Notes: generated from the letters alone by a model not told the origin. Positions 1 through 6,296 are shown, numbered from the stretch's first letter. The stretch: 11,073 bases of DNA from Sulfuriferula multivorans (GCA_010365175.1 JAAFGW010000074.1:1-11073), one strand, 5' to 3'. Numbers and translations are program-made.

Positions 1-1421
1 GTGACGGTGCGATGACCGCCGGCATGGCGTTCGAGGCCTTGAATAACGCCGGCGACACTGACCTGCCCCTGCTGGTGGTGCTTAACGACAACGACATGTC
101 GATTTCGCCCAATGTCGGCGCCTTGAGCAATTATCTGGCACGGCTGATGTCGGGCCGCTTCTACACAGCTGCCCGTCGCGCCGGCGAGAAAGTGTTGTCA
201 GTCGCCCCGCCGATTCGCGAACTCGCCAAGCGCGCTGAAGAACACATGAAGGGTATGGTTACGCCCGGCACGCTGTTCGAGGAATTCGGCTTTAACTACA
301 TTGGCCCGATCGACGGTCACGACCTCGACGTGCTACTGGATACGCTGGACAACATCAAACAACTCAGCGGCCCGCAGTTCCTTCATGTAGTCACCCGCAA
401 GGGCAAAGGCTACACGCCCGCTGAAACCAACCCTTGCCAGTATCACGGCGTGTCGCGCTTCGATCCTGCTGTCGGCGTGATCGAAAAAACCGGCGGCAAA
501 CCCACCTACACCCAAGTGTTTGGCGACTGGCTGTGCGACATGGCGGCTGCAGATGCCCGGCTGGTCGGCATCACGCCGGCCATGCGCGAAGGCTCGGGCT
601 TGGTGCGTTTTTCGAAAGAATTCCCCAAGCGATACTTCGACGTTGGTATCGCCGAGCAACACGCGCTGACCTTTGCCGCCGGCCTCGCCTGCGAAGGCAT
701 CAAACCAGTGGTGGCGATATATTCGACCTTCCTGCAGCGCGCCTATGATCAACTGATACACGACATTGCACTGCAAGACCTGCCGGTGATGTTGGCCATC
801 GATCGCGCCGGGCTGGTGGGTGCTGACGGTCCGACCCACGCAGGCAGCTTCGATCTCAGCTACCTGCGTTGCATCCCCAACATGCTGATTGCCGCACCGT
901 CGGATGAAAACGAATGTCGCCGCTTGCTGACCACCGCTTTCTTGCACCAGGGCCCATCGGCCGTGCGTTATCCGCGTGGTACCGGTGTCGGCGCGACCCT
1001 CTCACCCGGCCTCGAACCGGTCGAAATCGGCAAGGGCGTGCTGCGCCGCAGTGGCCAGGACGTCGCCTTCATCGCCTTTGGCAGCCTGGTTGCGCCCGCC
1101 ATGGTGGCCGCTGAAGCGCTTGATGCCAGCGTGGCTGACATGCGCTTTGTAAAACCGCTAGACGTGGGCCTGCTGAGCGAACTGGCACAGCGCCATAAAC
1201 TGTTGGTCACGCTGGAAGAAAACGCAGTAGCAGGCGGTGCCGGTGCCGGCGTGGCCGAAGCATTGGCCGCCTTGGGCATGACCACGCCCGTGCTTCAACT
1301 CGGCCTGCCCGACACCTTCATCGAGCATGGCGACCCGGTACGCATGCTGACCGATTGTGGCCTTGATGCAGCGGGCATCGAACACACCGTTCGCCAACGG
1401 ATAACCCTATTACCCGAGTAG
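1..1421 (+). CDS. dxs: 1-deoxy-D-xylulose-5-phosphate synthase, 5'-truncated by the window edge
   Basis: This enzyme is a cytoplasmic thiamine-diphosphate (TPP) enzyme that condenses pyruvate with glyceraldehyde 3-phosphate, the first step of the MEP isoprenoid pathway, and also feeds thiamine and pyridoxal synthesis. The reading frame is open from base 3. It begins DGAMTAGMAF, the start of the TPP-binding GDG...N motif (the N lies in VVLNDN), so roughly the first 150 residues of a family member of about 620 lie outside the window. The ATG at position 12 is therefore an internal Met, not the start. The central pyrimidine-binding domain carries FDVGIAEQHALTF, whose Glu is the catalytic acid, followed by YSTFLQRAYDQ and DGPTHAGSFDLSYLRCIP. 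The C-terminal domain has the conserved stretches MRFVKPLD and TLEENAVAGGAG. The gene ends in TAG at 1419-1421. folE2 follows in the same direction but has its own promoter. Identity is very secure. Confidence 0.97.
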   Translation, partial: DGAMTAGMAFEALNNAGDTDLPLLVVLNDNDMSISPNVGALSNYLARLMSGRFYTAARRAGEKVLSVAPPIRELAKRAEEHMKGMVTPGTLFEEFGFNYIGPIDGHDLDVLLDTLDNIKQLSGPQFLHVVTRKGKGYTPAETNPCQYHGVSRFDPAVGVIEKTGGKPTYTQVFGDWLCDMAAADARLVGITPAMREGSGLVRFSKEFPKRYFDVGIAEQHALTFAAGLACEGIKPVVAIYSTFLQRAYDQLIHDIALQDLPVMLAIDRAGLVGADGPTHAGSFDLSYLRCIPNMLIAAPSDENECRRLLTTAFLHQGPSAVRYPRGTGVGATLSPGLEPVEIGKGVLRRSGQDVAFIAFGSLVAPAMVAAEALDASVADMRFVKPLDVGLLSELAQRHKLLVTLEENAVAGGAGAGVAEALAALGMTTPVLQLGLPDTFIEHGDPVRMLTDCGLDAAGIEHTVRQRITLLPE

Positions 1422-1463
1422 TTTACTCAACTATTCCGACAGTTTATACTCAGTCTAAACTGT
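1422..1463 (+). promoter_or_regulatory. Predicted sigma-70 promoter of folE2 with an overlapping inverted-repeat operator
   Basis: A -35-like TTTACT (1422-1427) and a -10-like TATACT (1445-1450) are separated by exactly 17 bp, directly after the dxs stop codon. A perfect 8-bp inverted repeat, ACAGTTTA at 1439-1446 and TAAACTGT at 1456-1463, with a 9-bp spacer, surrounds the -10 box and the likely transcription start. A protein bound there would block RNA polymerase, so repression is the simplest reading. folE2 genes in several bacteria are under zinc control, but I cannot assign this dyad to Zur or any named regulator. The repeat has no T-run after it, so it is unlikely to be an intrinsic terminator for dxs. 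The elements are visible in the sequence; their activity is inferred. Confidence 0.6.
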
Positions 1464-1485
1464 ACAACCACATCAGGAGCCTGCC

Positions 1486-2289
1486 ATGAACCAGATTTGC
1501 GACCCCGTCAGCATGCCGGACGTACAAAGCTCGGCCGACACACGGAAAATCGCCATCGACAAGGTGGGCATCAAGAGCATTCGTCACCCCGTACGCGTGG
1601 CCGACAAGAGTGATGGCGTTCAACATACGATCGCCAACTTCAACATGTACGTGTACCTGCCCCACAACTTCAAGGGCACGCACATGTCGCGTTTCATCGA
1701 AATTCTCAACACGCGCGAGCGTGAGATTTCGGTCGAGAACTTTGAAGGCATGCTGCGTCAGATGGTCGAGCGCCTGGAAGCTGAGTCAGGCTACATCGAA
1801 ATGTCCTTCCCCTACTTCATCAACAAATCCGCCCCGGTTTCCGGCGTGCAGAGCCTACTGGATTACGAAGTCACCTTCATTGGCGCCATCGAAAAAGGCC
1901 AGTTCACCCACACTACCAAGGTCGTGGTGCCGGTGACCAGCCTGTGTCCCTGCTCAAAGAAAATTTCCGAGTATGGTGCGCATAACCAGCGCTCACACGT
2001 CACCGTTACGGCAAGAACCAACGGTTTTCTGTGGATTGAAGACCTGGTCCGCAAAGTCGAAGACCAGGCCTCGTGCGAACTTTTCGGTCTGCTGAAGCGC
2101 CCGGACGAAAAATACGTCACCGAGCGCGCCTACGACAATCCGAAATTCGTTGAAGACATCGTGCGCGATGTCGCCGCCGCGATGAATGCCGAAACACTGA
2201 TCGACGCTTACGTGGTTGAAGCGGAGAACTTTGAATCAATTCATAACCACAGCGCGTATGCACTGATCGAGCGCGACAAAACCCGATAA
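1486..2289 (+). CDS. folE2: GTP cyclohydrolase FolE2 (type IB)
   Basis: This enzyme converts GTP to 7,8-dihydroneopterin triphosphate, opening tetrahydrofolate (and in some bacteria queuosine) synthesis. FolE2 is the prokaryotic alternative to the zinc-dependent FolE and can work with other divalent metals. The product is 267 residues, normal for the family. Recognisable blocks are KVGIKSIRHPV (about 26-36), HMSRFIEILN (66-75), SLCPCSKKISEYGAHNQRSH (152-171) and ENFESIHNHSAYA (248-260). Cys154, His166, Glu250 and His253 fall where the metal-binding residues of characterised FolE2 proteins are expected. The ATG at 1486 is preceded by AGGAG at 1475-1479 with 6 nt spacing, whereas the next in-frame ATG (1513) has no ribosome-binding site. 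Whether a second, FolE-type enzyme exists elsewhere cannot be told from here. Confidence 0.96.
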   Translation: MNQICDPVSMPDVQSSADTRKIAIDKVGIKSIRHPVRVADKSDGVQHTIANFNMYVYLPHNFKGTHMSRFIEILNTREREISVENFEGMLRQMVERLEAESGYIEMSFPYFINKSAPVSGVQSLLDYEVTFIGAIEKGQFTHTTKVVVPVTSLCPCSKKISEYGAHNQRSHVTVTARTNGFLWIEDLVRKVEDQASCELFGLLKRPDEKYVTERAYDNPKFVEDIVRDVAAAMNAETLIDAYVVEAENFESIHNHSAYALIERDKTR

Positions 2290-2327
2290 ACCCCACGCGT
2301 TAAGGCAATCAGGTCTGGCTTTACACA

Positions 2328-2972
2328 TTACCGCTGAATCAGCGTCATCGACTGACCGTCGCGCCGCATGTCCATCCGATTCAAAAAACTCATCCCCAGC
2401 AACGGCACACTCAACCCGGCTTCCAGCACCATGCCTTCAACCTGATTCATCGTGATGCTGCCCACCTTGACAGTATTGAACGTGACGCGCCAAGCCGGGA
2501 TCACCCCAGCAGCAGTATTCACACCGTAGGCCTGACCCGCTTTGTAGTCGATGCCCATACGCTGCGCTTCGCTTGAACTGATGGCAACGGACGTAGCGCC
2601 CGTGTCAACCAGAAAACTCACCGGATAGCCATTGAGCGAACCCGCAGCAGTGAAATGGCCGCGCGCATCCGCTATCAGCGAAACACTTTGCCGATCACGG
2701 GTTGCGGCCCCGGCAAATGATTGCCCCATGCTCAGGATGCGGCTCTTGCCATCGACGTCGAAATTGGCGCTGCCTGAGTCGGCTGAAATCAGCTTCACGC
2801 CCTGGACCGATTGTCCCACGCTCAGTGTTCGCGGTTTGCTGCCATCAATCATGACGATGGCCTTGTCCTTGAACAGGCCCACCACCGAGACACTCGCCGC
2901 CCATGCGGAGGTGCAGGCCAGCCAAGCAGCCGCTATGATGGTCACATTGAATGAATTACGCTTGAGAGACAT
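2328..2972 (-). CDS. Secreted or periplasmic retropepsin-like aspartic protease
   Basis: The product is 214 residues and resembles the bacterial clan AA retropepsin-like proteases with an N-terminal export signal. A positively charged start (MSLKR) precedes a hydrophobic stretch and a likely signal-peptidase site near residues 25-26 (SAWA-AS). The catalytic motif FLVDTGATSVAIS lies at about 120-132 with Asp123 as the active-site aspartate. A second family element, PLLGMSFLNRM, lies at 190-200. Proteins of this type carry one DTG motif and are expected to work as dimers, as retroviral proteases do. The roughly 90 residues before the protease domain (GLFKDKAIVMIDG, TLSVGQSVQGVKL) look like a small beta-rich module. 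The start at 2972 is supported by AGGA at 2979-2982 and by the signal peptide, which later starts would destroy. The natural substrate is unknown. The gene is convergent with folE2 and divergent from the amidotransferase. Confidence 0.85.
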   Translation of the reverse strand: MSLKRNSFNVTIIAAAWLACTSAWAASVSVVGLFKDKAIVMIDGSKPRTLSVGQSVQGVKLISADSGSANFDVDGKSRILSMGQSFAGAATRDRQSVSLIADARGHFTAAGSLNGYPVSFLVDTGATSVAISSSEAQRMGIDYKAGQAYGVNTAAGVIPAWRVTFNTVKVGSITMNQVEGMVLEAGLSVPLLGMSFLNRMDMRRDGQSMTLIQR

Positions 2973-2973
2973 C

Positions 2974-3702
2974 GTGCATCCTGTTTTGATTTTTCGTCAT
3001 TCCCCAACCGAAGGGCCGGGGTATTTCACCACGTTTCTGGACCGCCACGGCATCCCCTGGCAGCTTGTGCGCATCGACGCGGGTGACGCCATACCCAAAA
3101 CACTTAACGGCATTTCTGGCGTCTGCTTGATGGGGGGACCCATGAGCGTCAATGACGACCTGCCCTGGATCCCGCCCGTATTGACGCTGATACGCCAAGC
3201 GGTTGCCGCAGACATTCCGGTGATTGGTCATTGTCTGGGCGGTCAACTCATGGCCCGTGCACTGGGCGGCACGGTCGGTCCGACCCCAATCAAGGAAATT
3301 GGCTGGGGCGATGTATGTGTGACGGACCCCAACGCGGCACGCCCCTGGCTGGGTGACACGACGCAGCCCATGACCGCATTCCACTGGCACGGCGAAACCT
3401 TCACAGTGCCGCCAGGCGCCGTGCGCATTCTGGAAAGCGCCTACTGTGCCAATCAGGCCTATGTACTCAACGAACGTCATATCGGCATGCAATGCCATGT
3501 CGAAATGACGCCCGAACTGATCGCCAACTGGTGCGAAAACGGCGCTGACGAAATCAGTGCCAGCGATAGCCCTGGCGTGCAATCACCCGACCTGATTCAA
3601 GCGGACATTGCGTCTCACACCGCGCAGCTTCACAACGTGGCAGACAAAATATATTCCCTCTGGATTCAAGGGCTTAGAAGATTATCCCCAGCAGGTAGTT
3701 AA
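2974..3702 (+). CDS. Stand-alone class I glutamine amidotransferase (GMP-synthase-like GATase domain)
   Basis: From the GTG at 2974 the product is 242 residues. It has a complete class I glutaminase catalytic triad: nucleophile Cys87 in VIGHCLGGQ and His175 plus Glu177 in MQCHVEM. CLMGGPMSVND (51-61), which forms the oxyanion-hole region, is also typical of the GMP-synthase-type GATase family. Such enzymes release ammonia from glutamine for a synthetase, but no synthetase domain is fused and none lies next door, so acceptor and pathway are unknown. The frame is open far upstream, to 2632, but that part is antisense to the protease gene. Family members begin close to the motif PVLIFRH, which fits GTG 2974 with a weak GAGAGA ribosome-binding site at 2964-2969. 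TTG 2986 is a less likely alternative start. The last 40 residues are polar and lack catalytic motifs. Confidence 0.85.
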   Translation: MHPVLIFRHSPTEGPGYFTTFLDRHGIPWQLVRIDAGDAIPKTLNGISGVCLMGGPMSVNDDLPWIPPVLTLIRQAVAADIPVIGHCLGGQLMARALGGTVGPTPIKEIGWGDVCVTDPNAARPWLGDTTQPMTAFHWHGETFTVPPGAVRILESAYCANQAYVLNERHIGMQCHVEMTPELIANWCENGADEISASDSPGVQSPDLIQADIASHTAQLHNVADKIYSLWIQGLRRLSPAGS

Positions 3703-3710
3703 CAGACAGT

Positions 3711-3738
3711 TGGACAGCCGCTTCGCGCGGCGTAGGAT
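3711..3738 (+). promoter_or_regulatory. Possible promoter upstream of the 3807 gene
   Basis: TGGACA (3711-3716) resembles a -35 box at five of six positions and TAGGAT (3733-3738) resembles a -10 box at four of six, with a 16-bp spacer. The spacer is filled by a small inverted repeat, GCCGC (3717-3721) and GCGGC (3727-3731), which might be an operator or chance. A start here would give a leader of about 60 nt to the ATG at 3807. This is a weak match and is offered only as the best candidate in the gap. Confidence 0.3.
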
Positions 3739-3806
3739 AAGCACCGAAGATACATCCAGCTTTAATCGCAGTATCTGAATACATCAATTCGAAACATGGA
3801 GGTTTT

Positions 3807-4220
3807 ATGCAAAATGTCGACTACGCCAACTTCGATTTTGGTGAACGCCTGAATGGGTTTATCCAGGAAGTGATGAATTTCGGCGGCGCACCCCGCACCG
3901 AATCCGATCTCACCGAAGGCCAGAAAGTATTTGTCCGCGCAGTCAAGCGCGAAATGGTCAAATACGCAGATCCCAACCGCCACGGTTATCCACACAATCT
4001 GCTGGAGCAAATGGAAGCCTTTACCCGCACCATTGGCGACCTGCACAATTCCTATTTCGATTCGAGCATGCGTAAAGTCAGCGATTGTCTGTACAACCGC
4101 TGGAAGATGCTTTACGAAGAAACCAAGAAACTGGCTGCTGCCGGAGGGGATACCAAACCCGCCTGGGTCGATGTCATCAAGACAGTACCATCCGATATGC
4201 CAGCCTTCTTTGACGCATAA
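3807..4220 (+). CDS. Conserved-looking hypothetical protein, 137 residues
   Basis: I do not recognise this protein. It is soluble: there is no signal peptide or membrane segment. It appears largely helical and mixed-charge through residues 35-112, with a single cysteine (Cys94) and a proline-rich end (KTVPSDMPAFFDA). Notable stretches are NGFIQEVMNFGGAPRTES (16-33) and KYADPNRHGYPHNLLEQMEAF (52-72). It is very likely real, because a strong GGAGG ribosome-binding site (3798-3802) stands 4 nt before the ATG, codon use matches the neighbours, and a well-formed terminator follows 18 nt after the stop. It is a single-gene transcription unit lying directly before sat. That position suggests a link with sulfur metabolism, but position is the only evidence. 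Confidence 0.85.
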   Translation: MQNVDYANFDFGERLNGFIQEVMNFGGAPRTESDLTEGQKVFVRAVKREMVKYADPNRHGYPHNLLEQMEAFTRTIGDLHNSYFDSSMRKVSDCLYNRWKMLYEETKKLAAAGGDTKPAWVDVIKTVPSDMPAFFDA

Positions 4221-4238
4221 CGCATTGTTTTAATATAT

Positions 4239-4266
4239 AAAGCCCGGTCATGCCGGGCTTTTTTTT
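4239..4266 (+). terminator. Strong intrinsic terminator after the 3807 gene
   Basis: Perfect 9-bp arms AAAGCCCGG (4239-4247) and CCGGGCTTT (4253-4261) with a 5-nt loop (TCATG) run into eight consecutive Ts (4259-4266). The A-run on the left arm makes it partly usable from the other strand too. It separates the hypothetical gene from sat, so sat must be started from its own promoter between 4267 and 4383. Confidence 0.95.
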
Positions 4267-4341
4267 GCATTCCGCCATATCAACCCCGCTTATCCTCAAA
4301 TAAAAATAAAGGATTATTCAGGCGCAAAGCCCGGTGCTATC

Positions 4342-4378
4342 CTCCTTGGTAATAAATACCCACATCAAGTCCAAGGAG
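4342..4378 (+). promoter_or_regulatory. Inverted repeat masking the sat ribosome-binding site
   Basis: CTCCTTGG (4342-4349) is the perfect reverse complement of CCAAGGAG (4371-4378), and the right arm contains the entire AAGGAG Shine-Dalgarno sequence of sat (ATG at 4384). In RNA this would be an 8-bp stem with a 21-nt A-rich loop that hides the ribosome-binding site. It works only if transcription starts upstream of 4342. I found no convincing promoter in 4267-4383: TATCCT at 4339-4344 could be a -10 box, but that would leave the left arm out of the transcript. The repeat is directly visible; its role is inferred. Confidence 0.5.
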
Positions 4379-4383
4379 ACAGC

Positions 4384-5601
4384 ATGTCCAAACTGGTACG
4401 CCCACACGGTGGCGGTGAACTCAAGCCCCTGCTACTGACAGGCGCAGCACTTGCCGCAGAGACCACCCGCGCAGCTTCGTTGCCCAAGGTCAAAATGTCA
4501 TCGCGCGAAACCGGCGACCTCATCATGATGGGCATCGGCGGCTTCACCCCACTTGACGGCTTCATGACCCATGCCGACTGGCAGGGTGTATGCGACGGTT
4601 ACAAAATGGCCAATGGTCTGTTCTGGCCGATCCCGGTCACCCTCTCGACGGATGATGTCACGGGCCAAAGCATTGCAGTCGGCGCCGATATCGCGCTGGT
4701 CAACGGCGAAAGTGGCGAAATCCTGGGAACCATGACGGTGACTGAGAAATACGCCATTGACAAGGCCCACGAGTGCATGCAGGTCTACAAAACCACCGAC
4801 ATTGAGCATCCTGGCGTCAAAATGGTCATGGACCAAGGCGCGTTCAACCTCGCCGGTCCCGTCAAAGTGCTGTCCACCGGCGGCTTCAAGGAAGAATACG
4901 GCGATCAGTTCATGACCCCCGCCGAAACCCGCGCCGCATTTGAAAAAGCAGGCTGGTCCAAGGTGGCGGCTTTCCAGACGCGTAACCCGATGCATCGCTC
5001 GCATGAGTACCTGGCCAAGATCGCCATCGAAACCATGGATGGCGTACTGATTCACTCGCTGCTTGGCGCACTGAAGCCGGGCGACATTCCCGCCGAAGTC
5101 CGTTCCGAAGCCATCAGCACCCTGGTTGAGAACTACTTTGCACCCAACACCGTGATCCAGGCGGGTTATCCGCTGGACATGCGTTACGCCGGTCCGCGCG
5201 AGGCGCTGCTGCACGCACTGTTTCGCCAGAACTACGGCTGCTCGCACCTGATCGTCGGCCGCGACCACGCAGGCGTGGGCGATTACTACGGCCCGTTTGA
5301 CGCACAGAAGATATTTGACGAGATTCCTGTCGGTGCACTTGAAACCACCAACATGAACATCGATTGGACTTTCTGGTGCAACAAGTGCGGCGGCATGGCT
5401 TCGCAGCGCACCTGCCCGCATTCGAAAGATGACCGCATCCTGCTGTCCGGCACCAAAGTGCGTTCGATGCTCTCCGAAGGCCAGGACCTGCCGGTTGAGT
5501 TCAGCCGTCCTGAAGTAGCCAAGGTTCTTCAGAAATACTACGCGGGTCTATCCACCGAGCAAAACGTCAAAATCGAGTTGAAAGGCCACTCGGCCGCATA
5601 A
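4384..5601 (+). CDS. sat: Sulfate adenylyltransferase (ATP sulfurylase), dissimilatory type
   Basis: In sulfur oxidisers this cytoplasmic enzyme runs from APS and pyrophosphate to sulfate and ATP, giving substrate-level phosphorylation. The product is 405 residues, a usual length for the single-subunit bacterial enzyme unrelated to CysDN. An N-terminal PUA-like domain (about 1-180, with IGGFTPLDGFM and WPIPVTL) precedes the catalytic domain. The nucleotide-binding signatures are QTRNPMHRSHE (198-208) and GRDHAGVGDYY (292-302). CNKCGGMASQRTC (Cys332, Cys335, Cys344) looks like the zinc site seen in several bacterial ATP sulfurylases. The C-terminal LLSGTKVRSML is also conserved. There is no fused APS kinase. 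AAGGAG sits 5 nt before the ATG. aprBA follows on the same strand, which indicates the sulfite-oxidation role rather than assimilation. Confidence 0.97.
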   Translation: MSKLVRPHGGGELKPLLLTGAALAAETTRAASLPKVKMSSRETGDLIMMGIGGFTPLDGFMTHADWQGVCDGYKMANGLFWPIPVTLSTDDVTGQSIAVGADIALVNGESGEILGTMTVTEKYAIDKAHECMQVYKTTDIEHPGVKMVMDQGAFNLAGPVKVLSTGGFKEEYGDQFMTPAETRAAFEKAGWSKVAAFQTRNPMHRSHEYLAKIAIETMDGVLIHSLLGALKPGDIPAEVRSEAISTLVENYFAPNTVIQAGYPLDMRYAGPREALLHALFRQNYGCSHLIVGRDHAGVGDYYGPFDAQKIFDEIPVGALETTNMNIDWTFWCNKCGGMASQRTCPHSKDDRILLSGTKVRSMLSEGQDLPVEFSRPEVAKVLQKYYAGLSTEQNVKIELKGHSAA

Positions 5602-5621
5602 GTTTTTCCGAACGGGGTGAA

Positions 5622-5650
5622 AAGCCAGCGGGAACGCTCCCGGCTGGCTT
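5622..5650 (+). promoter_or_regulatory. Large stem-loop in the sat-aprB gap without a T-run
   Basis: AAGCCAGC (5622-5629) pairs perfectly with GCTGGCTT (5643-5650). Inside it GGGA (5630-5633) pairs with TCCC (5638-5641) around an ACGC loop, leaving one bulged G at 5642. The result is a 12-bp stem starting 20 nt after the sat stop codon. No T-run follows on the + strand, so it is not a standard intrinsic terminator. It could stabilise the 3' end of a sat message, act as a processing site, or reduce read-through into aprBA. Confidence 0.6.
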
Positions 5651-5657
5651 GAAACTC

Positions 5658-5760
5658 CGTATCGGACAAGGGTTTTAGGATACGAGCCTACCGGAAGCGG
5701 ATTCGCGATACGCCCCGGCCAAGGACGGGTTCAGTTCTAAGCGGGCCGCGACGGACGCGG
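5658..5760 (+). promoter_or_regulatory. Structured leader of aprBA with alternative pairings
   Basis: CGTATC (5658-5663) is complementary to GATACG at 5679-5684 and equally to a second GATACG at 5707-5712, so two mutually exclusive stems are possible. Further on, CGGCC (5716-5720) can pair with GGCCG (5744-5748), but that competes with a compact GC hairpin, CCGCG (5746-5750) with CGCGG (5756-5760). Such switching pairs are typical of attenuators and cis-regulatory RNAs. I do not recognise a known riboswitch class. The pairs are short and could partly reflect GC-rich sequence. Confidence 0.35.
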
Positions 5761-5761
5761 A

Positions 5762-5779
5762 AGTTGTTAGCTAACTACT
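5762..5779 (+). promoter_or_regulatory. Palindrome just upstream of aprB
   Basis: GTTAGCTAAC (5766-5775) is a perfect 10-bp palindrome. It extends with one mismatch per arm to an 18-bp dyad (5762-5779) ending in AGT and ACT. It lies 16 nt before the aprB start, immediately upstream of the ribosome-binding site AAGGA (5784-5788), and overlaps a weak -10-like TACTAT (5776-5781). It is a candidate operator or a short RNA hairpin beside the ribosome-binding site. The regulator is unknown. Confidence 0.4.
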
Positions 5780-5795
5780 ATTTAAGGATATTTTA

Positions 5796-6269
5796 ATGCC
5801 AACCTATGTTCGTACCGACAAGTGCGATGGCTGCAAAGGTCAGGACAAGACCGCTTGCATGTACATTTGCCCACATGACCTGATGAAGCTGGACAAGGAC
5901 GGTTCGGAAACCGGCCACGCCATGAAGGCGTTCAACCAGGAACCCGAGCAGTGCTGGGAGTGTTATTCCTGCGTGAAGATTTGTCCGCAACAGGCTATCG
6001 AATGTCGCCACTACGCCGACGTCGTTCCGCTAGGTGGCATGGTTCAACCGTTGCGCGGTTCCGATTCCATCATGTGGACGATCAAGTTCCGCAATGGCGT
6101 GCTGAAGCGTTTCAAGTTCCCGATCCGCACCACGCCCGAAGGCTCCATTGACTGCTACGGCGGCAAGCCCATGCCCAAGATGTCTGAAATCGAAACCACC
6201 GGCTCGTTCACCAGGGACATGATGGGCGGCTACCGTCCAGGCAACCCTGCCGAACTGATCCGTAAGTAA
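5796..6269 (+). CDS. aprB: Adenylylsulfate reductase, beta subunit (two [4Fe-4S] clusters)
   Basis: AprB is the iron-sulfur subunit that carries electrons between the FAD of AprA and the external acceptor. The product is 157 residues. The first cluster ligands are Cys10, Cys13, Cys21 and Cys25, with the enlarged loop CDGCKGQDKTAC that is characteristic of AprB. The second set is Cys53, Cys56, Cys59 and Cys63 in CWECYSCVKICP. The C-terminal half (SIMWTIKFRNGVLKRFKFPIRTT and onwards) is the tail that wraps around AprA in known structures. There is no signal peptide, so the enzyme is cytoplasmic. AAGGA at 5784-5788 precedes the ATG by 7 nt. aprA starts 27 nt after the stop, so the two subunits are surely co-transcribed. 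Confidence 0.97.
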   Translation: MPTYVRTDKCDGCKGQDKTACMYICPHDLMKLDKDGSETGHAMKAFNQEPEQCWECYSCVKICPQQAIECRHYADVVPLGGMVQPLRGSDSIMWTIKFRNGVLKRFKFPIRTTPEGSIDCYGGKPMPKMSEIETTGSFTRDMMGGYRPGNPAELIRK

Positions 6270-6296
6270 TCCAGATTAAATTAGAAGAGGTGTGAA

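Noticed and set aside
2290..2327. Gap between the convergent folE2 and protease genes, searched for a bidirectional terminator.
   Set aside because: No stem with a T-run on either strand could be found in the 38 bases.
2632..2973. Upstream extension of the amidotransferase reading frame (114 more codons).
   Set aside because: It is antisense to the signal-peptide and protease coding region, has no amidotransferase homology, and family members start close to the PVLIFRH motif.
3717..3731. GCCGC-TTCGC-GCGGC inverted repeat considered as a terminator for the amidotransferase gene.
   Set aside because: Five base pairs and no T-run; mentioned only as part of a weak promoter candidate.
4239..4335. 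AAAGCCCGGT occurs both in the terminator (4239-4248) and at 4326-4335 before sat.
   Set aside because: The terminator should keep both copies off one transcript, and a single 10-bp repeat of a common terminator-arm sequence is not good evidence of function.
4498..5421. Open frame of about 307 codons on the - strand inside sat, and similar long antisense frames at 333-947 (dxs) and 7719-8315 (aprA).
   Set aside because: They lie wholly opposite strongly supported genes, have no family motifs or ribosome-binding sites, and are what GC-rich codon use produces on the opposite strand.
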